The position numbers and the translations under genes are program-made. A DNA stretch of 11,037 nt from Anaerolineae bacterium (lineage in GTDB: Bacteria; Chloroflexota; Anaerolineae; 4572-78; J111). Numbering within the stretch: the first letter of the stretch is position 1; each line of letters begins with the position of its first letter. The stretch spans positions 239,433 through 250,469 of the forward strand of contig JAHDWA010000009.1 of the NCBI GenBank assembly GCA_023382535.1, written 5' to 3'. Under the pieces are notes generated by a model, which was not told where the DNA came from, made no database searches, and worked only from the letters and a program-made list of their open reading frames with translations. Positions 1 through 6,257 of the stretch are shown here, one piece after another.

Positions 1-54
1 CTGAACCCTCGCATTTTCCGTCAATTATCCAAACATTCTTACGAGGAGGTTAGA

Positions 55-1576
55 ATGCAAAAGAAAACATTTGTGATCAATGGAGTCCCCCAATCGGTTA
101 TTGTTGACCCGGAGCCACCTTAGGCGATGTGCTGCGCAAGCAGCTCATGCTGACCGGCACCAAAGTCTCCTGCAATGACGGCCATTGTGGGGCATGCTCG
201 GTCCTGGTGGACGGAAAGCTGACCCTGGCCTGCGTGACCAAGATCAAGAAGGTGGAAGATGGCGCTGCGATCACCACCATCGAAGGGGTGGGTACGCCCG
301 AAAAGCTCCATCCGCTGCAACTGGCTTTTGCCGTCCATGGGTAGCCCAATGCGGCTTCTGCACGCCCGGATTTATCATGTCGGCCAAGGCGCTGCTGGAT
401 GAGAAACCAAAACCCAGCCGCGAAGAGGTGCGGGACTGGTTCACCAAGCATCACAATGCCTGCCGCTGCACCGGCTATAAACCAATCGTTGATGCGGTCA
501 TGGATGCGGCCAGCGTCTTGCGCGGCGAAATGAGCGCCAAAGCTCTGGAATATCAACTGCCGGCGGATGGCCGCATCTGGGGTGGCAAATATCCGCGCCA
601 GAGCGCCGTCGGCAAAGTGACCGGCACGCTCGATTACGGCCAGGATTTGGGCCTCAAGATGCCGCCTGACACCCTGCGGCTGGCCCTGGTGCAGGCCAAA
701 GTCTCCCACGCCAACATCCTTTCAATTGACACCTCCGAAGTGGAAAAGATGCCGGGGGTTTACAAGGTTGTCACCCACAAGGATGTCAAAGGCAAGAACC
801 GCATCACCGGCCTGATCACCTTCCCCACCAACAAAGGCGACGGCTGGGACCGGCCTATTCTGTGCGATACCAAGGTCTTCCAGTATGGCGACGCCATCGC
901 CATTGTCTGCGCCGATACCGAGGCGAATGCCCGCGCCGCCGCCGACAAGGTCAAGGTCGAGCTGGAAGTCCTCCCGGCCTATATGAACGCTCCGGATGCG
1001 ATGGCCGACGACGCCATCGAAATCCATCCCAGCACACCTAATGTCTATTATGAGCAGGGCGTGGTTAAGGGGGAGGAAACCAAGCCATTGATAGCCTCGG
1101 CTCCCTATGTGGCGGAAGGCAGTTTTTTCCTGCAGGGCCAGCCTCACATGACCGTCGAGTCGGATGTCGGCTTTGCCTACTTTGACGACGAAGGCCGGCT
1201 GACCATCCACTCCAAGAGCATTGGCCTTTATCTGCACCTCTATATGATTGCCCCCGGCCTGGGCATCGAGCCGGAGAAACTGCGCATGGTCCTCAATCCG
1301 GCGGGCGGCACCTTTGGCTACAAATTCTGCCCGACGATGGAGGCGCTGCTGGGCGTGGCCTGTATGGCGACGGGCCGGCCGGTCTACCTGGAGTATGATT
1401 ACCAGCAGTATATGACTTACACCTGCAAGCGCTCGCCCTTCTTCGTGGACATGAAGCTGGCCGCCGATGAAAAGGGCAAACTGGTCGCCATGGAGACCGA
1501 TTGGATCGTGGACCACGGTCCCTACTCCGAATTTGCCGACCTGCTGACTCTGCGCGGAGCGCAGTTTATGGGCGCG
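55..1576 (+). pseudogene. mop: Molybdenum aldehyde oxidoreductase (Mop), frameshifted and truncated
   Basis: This is a xanthine-oxidase-family aldehyde oxidoreductase, which oxidises aldehydes to acids using molybdopterin and two [2Fe-2S] clusters. The ATG at 55 follows a strong GAGGAGG (43-49). Its own frame stops at 121; the frame resumes with one base missing near 113 (GAGCC where GAGGCC is expected) and shifts again near 339-341 (CATGGGTAGCC, one G short). Once both are repaired, all eight cluster cysteines fall at 40, 45, 48, 60, 100, 103, 137 and 139, the same numbering as recalled for D. gigas Mop. Homology runs through DHGPYSEF and LTLRGAQF and ends at the equivalent of residue 508. 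The region after that is absent; in D. gigas it holds Arg533, most molybdopterin contacts and the catalytic Glu869. The product cannot be an active Mop. The frameshifts could be sequencing errors; the truncation is a separate event. Confidence 0.88.
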
Positions 1577-2749
1577 CTGTGCAAACAGGCCCGCCAGACG
1601 ATGGTCGCTCAGAACCGCATGCCCCCCTCAGCGCACGATTTTTCCCTGCGGGATATGCAGTTCAGTCACAGCGACAAATTTACCCTGGCCCGCCACCAGC
1701 CTGGAACGGAGACGAGCGACTATCTCTTTTTCCCCGGCTGCCAGCTCAGCGCCTCGGCCCCGGAGCAGGTGGAGCAGGTCTACGCCTACTTGCGGGCCAG
1801 ACTGCCCGGCGCGGGGTTGATGCTGCGCTGCTGCGGGGCGCCGGCCGATTGGGCTGGCCGCACCGACCTGTTCCAGGCTAGTTTGGCCGAGTTTTCCACA
1901 TGGCATACCGGGATGGGCCGGCCCCGGGTCATCCTGGCCTGTTCAAGCTGTTACCAAATTTTCAAGACGAACCTGCCGGATGTAGAGATCGTTTCGCTGT
2001 GGCAGTTGTTCGAGCAGTTGGGACTGCCGGAGGGGGTCAACCGCGAAAATGGCAGGGTGGTGTCGGTCCACGATCCGTGCTCGACCCGCCAAGAGCGGCA
2101 GATGCACGAGAGCGTGCGCCGCGTGCTGACCCAATTAGGCTATCAGATTGAGGAACTGCCTTTGAACCGGGAGAAGACCACCTGTTGCAGCTATGGTGGG
2201 GTGATGTGGCTGGCTAACCCGGAACTGGCCCGCGAAGTGGTCGAACGGCGCATCGCCGCCAATCCGGCCGATTATGTGACCTACTGTGCCATGTGCCGCG
2301 ATTTCTTTGCCGCCCGCGGCAAGCGCACCCTGCACCTGCTCGATCTGCTTTTTGGCGGCAACCGGGAGGCGCGGGCGGCTCGCCGGGGGCCGGGCTATTC
2401 CCACAGGCATGAAAATCGGGCCAGGCTCAAACAGAAACTGCTCAAGGAGGTTTGGGGCGAAACGATGGATGGACAAGAAAGTTATGAAGCCATTAAACTG
2501 ATCATTTCTGCGGAAGTGCAGCAGCGCCTGGAAGACAGGTTGATTCTGGTCGAAGACATCCAGCGGGTGATCGAGTACGCCGAAAGAACCGGGCGTAAGC
2601 TCCACCAGCCCAAAACTGGGCACTTGCTGGCCCATCACCGGCCCACCAGTGTGACCTACTGGGTGGAATATTCGCCACAGGAGGACGCCTTTGTCGTCCA
2701 CAACGCCTACAGCCATCGCATGGAGATTGCCGAGGATGTGAAACCATGA
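1577..2749 (+). CDS. C-terminal part of pyridine nucleotide-disulfide oxidoreductase/dicluster-binding protein, fused in frame to truncated Mop
   Basis: This is the 3' portion of a redox protein with two CCG-type cysteine-rich domains, related to HdrB/HdrD and GlpC, which bind unusual Fe-S clusters. The first domain has FPGC (Cys codon 1739) and CCGAP (1829-1840). The second has DPCSTRQ, CCSYGG and YCAMC. A C-terminal tail follows with LEDRLILVEDIQRV and VTYWVEY, which I associate with the dicluster protein encoded beside mop in Desulfovibrio. The FAD/NAD domain and ferredoxin-like part expected upstream are missing. The open frame is continuous with mop, so a translated chimera is possible, for example from the ATG at 377 (about 790 residues). 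It ends in an ATGA overlap with the next gene, which suggests translational coupling. The family name is from memory; the CCG domains are directly visible. Confidence 0.82.
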   Translation: MCKQARQTMVAQNRMPPSAHDFSLRDMQFSHSDKFTLARHQPGTETSDYLFFPGCQLSASAPEQVEQVYAYLRARLPGAGLMLRCCGAPADWAGRTDLFQASLAEFSTWHTGMGRPRVILACSSCYQIFKTNLPDVEIVSLWQLFEQLGLPEGVNRENGRVVSVHDPCSTRQERQMHESVRRVLTQLGYQIEELPLNREKTTCCSYGGVMWLANPELAREVVERRIAANPADYVTYCAMCRDFFAARGKRTLHLLDLLFGGNREARAARRGPGYSHRHENRARLKQKLLKEVWGETMDGQESYEAIKLIISAEVQQRLEDRLILVEDIQRVIEYAERTGRKLHQPKTGHLLAHHRPTSVTYWVEYSPQEDAFVVHNAYSHRMEIAEDVKP

Positions 2750-2958
2750 GCGAAACGGAGAAGCAGGTCGAGCCGGTAGAGTGGCTCTGTGCTAACTGCA
2801 ATGTTCCCCTGAAAACCGGACAGGTCATGGCGGCCTACCTGGGCAATACCTACCCGGTGGATTTGCTGCGCTGCCCCAAGTGCGGGCTGGTCTTTGTGCC
2901 CGAAGAGTTAGCCTTGGGCAAAATGGCCGAGGTGGAAAAGACGTTGGAAGACAAGTAG
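2746..2958 (+). CDS. Small four-cysteine redox protein, DVU_1557-like
   Basis: This is a 70-residue protein with two CxxC pairs, Cys15/Cys18 (LCANC) and Cys43/Cys46 (CPKCG). The arrangement is typical of a rubredoxin-like or zinc-ribbon site binding one iron or zinc. It overlaps the stop of the preceding gene by four bases (ATGA), so the two are probably co-translated. Size, cysteine spacing and position behind the dicluster protein match the DVU_1557 family redox protein of Desulfovibrio-type Mop clusters. Its exact role is unknown; electron transfer or cofactor handling for the molybdenum enzyme is an inference. It looks intact and ends in a lysine/glutamate-rich helix. Confidence 0.8.
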   Translation: MSETEKQVEPVEWLCANCNVPLKTGQVMAAYLGNTYPVDLLRCPKCGLVFVPEELALGKMAEVEKTLEDK

Positions 2959-2959
2959 A

Positions 2960-2972
2960 GCGTGAGGCGTGA
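2960..2972 (+). repeat. Direct repeat GCGTGA x2 just after a stop codon
   Basis: GCGTGA occurs at 2960-2965 and 2967-2972, one base after the stop codon of the preceding gene. It resembles the left arm of the hairpin elements found after other genes in this window, but no complementary right arm is visible nearby. Confidence 0.4.
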
Positions 2973-3002
2973 AGACGGAAATTTTGTGTGGCTGCCGAAT
3001 AG

Positions 3003-3128
3003 GACGCTCAAGCCCTGGACGCAGCCGACCTCCCAGAACTGTTCTTGCCAACCGGAAAACGCCGCCGAGGGCGCGGCCAAGACCCGAAATTTTACGGCCA
3101 AATACTGGTCTTTGCCCAATACGATTGA
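3003..3128 (+). pseudogene. 3' fragment of an unidentified gene
   Basis: After an in-frame TAG at 3000 this frame is open for 41 codons to a TGA at 3126. It reads as plausible protein sequence, including LPELFLPTGKRRRGRG, PKFYGQ and ILVFAQY, whereas the other two frames here look like shadow translations rich in Arg, Pro and Ser. It has no start codon or ribosome binding site. It overlaps the beginning of the radical SAM remnant in another frame, so a deletion junction probably lies near 3100-3126. I do not recognise the family. In comparable clusters a gene or genes between the small redox protein and the radical SAM protein would be expected here. Confidence 0.35.
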
Positions 3129-3414
3129 GTTACAGCCGGCCCAGGGCGCTAGTTTAGGGGGATGGGATGAATTTCTGGCTCGCGCCCAGACCCACACCTT
3201 TTGCCTGTCGGGTATGGCCTTCCAGGATGCCTGGAACCTCGACCTGGAACGGCTGCGCGATTGTTGTATCCACACCGTCAGCCCCGATGGCAGGATTATC
3301 CCATTTTGCGCTTACAATTTGACTGATCAACACGGGCGCTCTTTATATCGAAGGAACACAGAGGCCACTGAAAAAGCACAGGGGTACGCGGAGAATTCTT
3401 CTAAACCTCTGTGA
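3106..3414 (+). pseudogene. trsS: C-terminal remnant of radical SAM protein, TrsS-like
   Basis: The frame carries LPNTIELQP, FCLSGMAFQDAWNLDLERL, CCIHTVSPDGR and IPFCAYNL followed by GRSLYR. This matches the conserved C-terminal end of radical SAM (seleno)proteins of the TrsS type that sit in Mop accessory clusters. The N-terminal radical SAM core with its CxxxCxxC motif is absent: the same frame runs upstream to a GTG at 2962, but that stretch does not look like radical SAM sequence. The last 20 or so codons read into the palindromic repeat that follows, which supplies the stop at 3412. The fragment cannot be a working enzyme. The radical SAM assignment is firm by motif recall; the TrsS subfamily is less certain. 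Confidence 0.68.
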
Positions 3415-3449
3415 CCCTCTGCGTTAGCTCTGTGACTCACTGCGTTCCC
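3353..3449 (+). repeat. Imperfect palindromic intergenic element (CACAGAGG / CCTCTGTG type)
   Basis: The left arm begins GGAACACAGAGGCCACTG and includes GCACAGGGG. The right arm contains CCTCTGTGACCCTCTGCG and CTCTGTGACTCACTGCGTTC, and its reverse complement aligns with the left arm with several mismatches and small gaps. The centre is around GGAGAATTCTTCT. The transcript could form a long imperfect hairpin. It directly follows the radical SAM remnant, provides that frame's stop codon, and ends about 16 bases before the CoA ligase. Similar CACAGAG-rich palindromes are common between genes in environmental bacterial genomes; no transposase is present. Confidence 0.65.
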
Positions 3450-3465
3450 CCTTATTCTCGGAGAA

Positions 3466-4797
3466 ATGGCACCACTTACCCCACTCGAACCCTGGATAGC
3501 CCGTAAAATAGGCTGCCCGGCTGAGCATCTCACTCGCGCCGATATCGGGGTGTATCAACTGCGGCAGTTGCAGGAAACATTACGCCTGGTCAGATCCAAA
3601 AGTCCCTTTTATCGGCGACACCTGGCCTCCGCGCCGGCGGAGCTTTCGTCGCTCGAAGCATTGGCCCAGTTCCCTTTCACCACCCCGGAAGATATTCGCC
3701 GTAACGCCCTGCAATTTGTGTGCGTCTCGCAGGATGATATTCAACGGGTCGTTACCCTCGATAGTTCGGGCACCACCGGCGAACCCAAACGCATCTATTT
3801 TACCAGGGAAGACCAGGAATTAACGCTAGACTTCTTTCATATCGGCATGTCTACTTTCACGGAGGCCGGAGACCGGGTGCTGATTCTGCTGCCGGGTGAA
3901 AGGCCGGGCAGCGTCGGCGATTTGCTGGCGGTGGCGCTGCCCCGGTTGGCGGCAGTGGGAATTAAGCACGGGCCGGTGCGGGACGCAGCATTGACCCTGG
4001 AGGTAATGGCTAAGGAAAAAGTGACCGGCCTGGTGGGACTGCCAACCCATGTACTGGCCCTGGCCCGACAATGGGAAACTAACGACAAAAATCCACCCTT
4101 GCAGCTCAAAAGTGTCCTGCTGACCGCCGACCATGTACCGGAGGCGATCAAGGCTGTGGTCGAACGGGCTTGGGGCGGCCGGGTCTACAACCACTATGGT
4201 ATGACCGAGACGGGTCTGGGCGGCGGGGTGGAATGTCAAGCCCGGCGAGGTTATCACCTGCGGGAAGCCGACTTGTATGTGGAGATTATCAATCCAGACT
4301 CAGGCCAGCCGGCAGCCGAGGGAGAGAGTGGCGAAATTGTCTTCACCACCCTGACCCGGCGCGGGATGTCCCTCATCCGCTACCGCACGGGCGACCTCAG
4401 CTATTTCATTCCCCATGGCTGTCCATGTGGCACAATTTTGAAAACCCTCGCCCGGGTCATAAGCCGGCTTAGCGGTTATGTAAGAATCGGTGCTGACAGT
4501 TATCTGACAATCGCTGATCTGGATGAAACCCTCTTCCCTATTGCTGGTCTGCTAAATTTTAGCGCCACTATTACGAACGAATCTGGCAAAGATTGTTTGC
4601 ACCTGGAAGTTAAAATAATTGAAGGCGTGGACTGCAATCCGGCTTCGACTATTCAGCAGGCGCTTAATACTATTCCGAGCATTCGCCAAGCCCGACAGAC
4701 AGACCAACTTGATCTTCTGTTAGGAGAATGTTCCTCCACCACACTATCAAACTTGGCGAAAAGAGTCATTCTTGACCACCGCAGCAGCCTCTCGTGA
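3466..4797 (+). CDS. AMP-dependent CoA ligase, DVU_1553-like (PaaK-related)
   Basis: This 443-residue ANL-superfamily adenylate-forming enzyme would activate a carboxylic acid with ATP to an acyl-AMP and then the CoA thioester. Visible motifs are the phosphate loop SSGTTGEPK (100-108), YGMTE (244-248), RTGD (307-310) and a CPCGT motif (319-323) that recalls phenylacetate-CoA ligases. The length suits the PaaK group. Start MAPLTPLEPWIARK looks natural, although the GGAG is only two bases from the ATG, so initiation may be weak. Homologues lie beside Mop in Desulfovibrio (DVU_1553 family), where a link to acids produced from aldehydes, or to cofactor maturation, is possible but unproven. The gene appears intact between damaged neighbours. 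Substrate is unknown. Confidence 0.85.
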   Translation: MAPLTPLEPWIARKIGCPAEHLTRADIGVYQLRQLQETLRLVRSKSPFYRRHLASAPAELSSLEALAQFPFTTPEDIRRNALQFVCVSQDDIQRVVTLDSSGTTGEPKRIYFTREDQELTLDFFHIGMSTFTEAGDRVLILLPGERPGSVGDLLAVALPRLAAVGIKHGPVRDAALTLEVMAKEKVTGLVGLPTHVLALARQWETNDKNPPLQLKSVLLTADHVPEAIKAVVERAWGGRVYNHYGMTETGLGGGVECQARRGYHLREADLYVEIINPDSGQPAAEGESGEIVFTTLTRRGMSLIRYRTGDLSYFIPHGCPCGTILKTLARVISRLSGYVRIGADSYLTIADLDETLFPIAGLLNFSATITNESGKDCLHLEVKIIEGVDCNPASTIQQALNTIPSIRQARQTDQLDLLLGECSSTTLSNLAKRVILDHRSSLS

Positions 4798-4800
4798 TTT

Positions 4801-4829
4801 TTGCCCTCCTGCAGCCCACTTAGTATAAT
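4801..4829 (+). promoter_or_regulatory. Putative sigma-70-type promoter
   Basis: TTGCCC at 4801-4806 and a perfect TATAAT at 4824-4829 are separated by 17 bases. It lies just after the CoA ligase stop and would transcribe the trmO remnant and the molbindin gene independently of the upstream genes. The -10 is perfect and the -35 matches four of six. Confidence 0.5.
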
Positions 4830-4891
4830 TTAATCCTCCCCATCATACACTTGAAGACAAAAATTCATCTCTGCATTAAAGTTGGTAGATT

Positions 4892-5053
4892 ATGGATAAA
4901 ATTTGCTACGCCCCTATTGGAGTGATCCGTTCTCCCTATCAAGAACCAGTCGGAATGCCGACTTTTGACGTGCGCGAAACAACTGATATTGGCTGGTTCC
5001 ATCAGAAAGTTGATTATGTCTTTCAAGTGCAAGCCGATCGGCGTTATAGCTGA
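4892..5053 (+). pseudogene. trmO: TsaA/TrmO-family methyltransferase with internal deletion
   Basis: This 53-codon frame starts with ICYAPIGVIRSPYQEPVGMP, the N-terminal signature of the TsaA/TrmO family of SAM-dependent methyltransferases that act on N6-threonylcarbamoyladenosine in tRNA. It then passes directly into TFDVRETTDIGWF, which belongs near the C-terminal end, and finishes QADRRYS before TGA. Full-length members are roughly 130-240 residues, so the central part is missing, including the region that would bind SAM. The reading frame is kept across the join near residues 23-24. No good ribosome binding site precedes the ATG. Members of this family occur near molybdenum-enzyme clusters, so it may belong to the same locus. 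It cannot be catalytically active. Confidence 0.72.
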
Positions 5054-5106
5054 AATTTCAATAATTGTTACTATTAAAATTTAGCGATGCTTGAGGAGGT
5101 GGTCCG

Positions 5107-5331
5107 ATGAAAATTAGTGCGCGTAATGTTCTTAAGGGGAAAGTCAAACAGCTTGAGCATGGTGCGGTCAATTCCGAGGTCGTGATTGAACTGCCCGGTG
5201 AGGTGGAAGTGGTCTCAATCATCACCAAACATTCTGCCGAAACGTTAGGGTTAGCCATTGGCATGGAGGTTTATGCGGTCATTAAGGCTTCTGACGTTAT
5301 GATAGGATTGCCGCACGATCCGAAGTCCTAG
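5107..5331 (+). CDS. Molbindin-type TOBE domain protein (molybdate binding)
   Basis: This 74-residue protein is a single TOBE/Mop domain, the molybdate-binding fold found alone in molbindins and in duplicate in ModE and ModC. Features are SARNVLKGKV at residues 4-13, the EVVIELPG strand (24-31), the ITKHSAETLGL segment (39-49) and KASDVMIGL near the end. Molbindins usually assemble as hexamers that store or buffer molybdate in the cytoplasm. The start is fixed by a strong AGGAGG (5094-5099) seven bases upstream. It is not to be confused with the aldehyde oxidoreductase also called Mop. Its position in the locus supports a molybdenum theme, and it appears intact. Confidence 0.9.
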   Translation: MKISARNVLKGKVKQLEHGAVNSEVVIELPGEVEVVSIITKHSAETLGLAIGMEVYAVIKASDVMIGLPHDPKS

Positions 5332-5340
5332 CATTCTGAT

Positions 5341-5553
5341 TTACTCACGAGTCCCAGATGAGATGTTACAGCCCTTGGCAGTCTCGCCGATCATGGTCTG
5401 GCCCACTTCGTCGTGAAGTTCCCTGGCCAATCGTTTTTGTTCTGGCTCCTGGGTTTTAAGGTGAGGCTGCATATTACGCAGGTGAAAGGTGATCACACTT
5501 GAATGTGTGGGACGGCAATCTGGTAACGGATTAAACAGGTGCCAAACCGGCAG
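5341..5553 (-). pseudogene. Remnant of a HisKA_3 sensor histidine kinase
   Basis: On the - strand a 70-codon open frame without a convincing start contains PEQKRLARELHDEVGQTM. This is the H-box of NarL/DegS-type (HisKA_3) histidine kinases, with the phosphoacceptor His at codon 5415-5413. Normal kinases continue with the rest of the dimerisation helix and an HATPase domain; here about 17 unrelated residues follow and then a TAA. Upstream, the sensor region is cut by a TAG at 5556-5554. It is therefore a double-ended fragment and not a working kinase. It lies convergent to the molbindin gene, only nine bases from its stop. Confidence 0.6.
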
Positions 5554-5640
5554 CTACCTCAACTCCAAGCGGAGCAATTCAAAAATGAACGTCAGTGAAA
5601 TGAACAAAAACGTTCTTGTAGCGCCATGCAAAATCGCGTT
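5554..5640. other. Short spacer with no recognised gene
   Basis: This AT-richer stretch separates the kinase remnant from the flavodoxin gene. The only structure seen is a weak GAACGT...ACGTTC inverted pair around 5586-5615. I see no terminator or coding signal. Confidence 0.3.
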
Positions 5641-6144
5641 CTATATTGATTCAATCTGGATAAGACTGGCCCAGGTGCGGATCACCAGCCAGTCGCGGTA
5701 GTCACCCACCGTCGCCTTGACCGACTTGATGATCATCTTTTCGCCAAAACTGAGCCTGTCAAGATCAATCTTACCGTGGAAAAGGATAACGTCCTTTGGT
5801 TTAATGGTCTCCCGAACAGCGGCCAAATCCTCGGGGAACGTCCACTCGCCGCCCATGATTTCGTTGGGATCGCCTTCGCCGGTAGGACCGCTGGAGAACA
5901 GCCAGACTGGGGAATTAGCCAGCACTTCCTGGTTAGAGCGTAAAAACTCAGCCGCCGCCTTCAGCCAGCCGCCCGCGTAAAGGGCGCTGCCGACGACAAA
6001 CCCGTCATATCCGGCCAGACTGTCCACTTCGTCTACCGGTTTGACTTCGACTTCATATTCGCGCTTGCGTAGTTCCTTGCCGATAACCTCGGCAATCTCA
6101 GCCGTCGAGCCATACTTGCTTGCATAAGCGACCAATAGTTTCAT
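5641..6144 (-). CDS. Flavodoxin-domain protein, HemG-like
   Basis: This 167-residue cytoplasmic flavodoxin-fold protein should bind FMN. The phosphate-binding loop is ASKYGSTAE (residues 8-16). It is followed by GYDGFVVGSALYAGGW and WLFSSGPTGEGDP, the pattern of menaquinone-dependent protoporphyrinogen oxidase (HemG) and related flavodoxin-like proteins. A longer frame begins at 6207, but the ATG at 6144 is preferred: the FMN loop then sits at the N-terminus and AAGGAGA lies in the proper place upstream. Role in haem synthesis is possible but not shown; many relatives are general flavodoxins. It lies downstream of the TPR gene on the same strand with a 113-base gap that contains its own possible promoter. 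Confidence 0.85.
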   Translation of the reverse strand: MKLLVAYASKYGSTAEIAEVIGKELRKREYEVEVKPVDEVDSLAGYDGFVVGSALYAGGWLKAAAEFLRSNQEVLANSPVWLFSSGPTGEGDPNEIMGGEWTFPEDLAAVRETIKPKDVILFHGKIDLDRLSFGEKMIIKSVKATVGDYRDWLVIRTWASLIQIESI

Positions 6145-6168
6145 CAAAATTCTCCTTTCATCGCGGGT

Positions 6169-6197
6169 ATTTTCCAGCCATCGCCGGTAATTGTCAA
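6169..6197 (-). promoter_or_regulatory. Putative promoter for the flavodoxin gene
   Basis: On the - strand TTGACA (6197-6192) is followed after 17 bases by GAAAAT (6174-6169), a perfect -35 with a four-of-six -10. It lies 25 bases before the start codon, leaving room for the AAGGAGA site. Confidence 0.4.
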
Positions 6198-6223
6198 AGG
6201 TGAGCAATCGGTTTAACTTGATT

Positions 6224-6240
6224 GTCTGAGCTAATCAGAC
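6224..6240. promoter_or_regulatory. Perfect dyad upstream of the flavodoxin promoter
   Basis: GTCTGA (6224-6229) and TCAGAC (6235-6240) form a perfect six-base inverted repeat with a five-base spacer. It lies between the TPR stop and the possible flavodoxin promoter. It lacks a T-run on the - strand, so an operator fits at least as well as a terminator. Confidence 0.3.
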
Positions 6241-6257
6241 CTTATTCTTTAACAACA

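Noticed and set aside
98..709. A 203-codon open frame on the - strand
   Set aside because: It is antisense to mop, whose protein is clearly recognisable; no start site signals and no recognisable domain.
722..1516. A 264-codon open frame on the - strand
   Set aside because: Shadow of the conserved mop coding sequence in a GC-rich region; the + strand shows the real protein.
3353..3449. CRISPR array or terminator
   Set aside because: The repeats are inverted and imperfect, without regular direct repeats and spacers, and no T-run follows the stem.
5489..5701. A 70-codon + strand frame across the spacer
   Set aside because: It overlaps the kinase remnant and the flavodoxin 3' end antisense, has no ribosome binding site and looks like no known protein.
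6224..6240. Intrinsic terminator of the TPR gene
   Set aside because: The stem is only six base pairs and no U-tract follows on the - strand, so it is listed only as a dyad.
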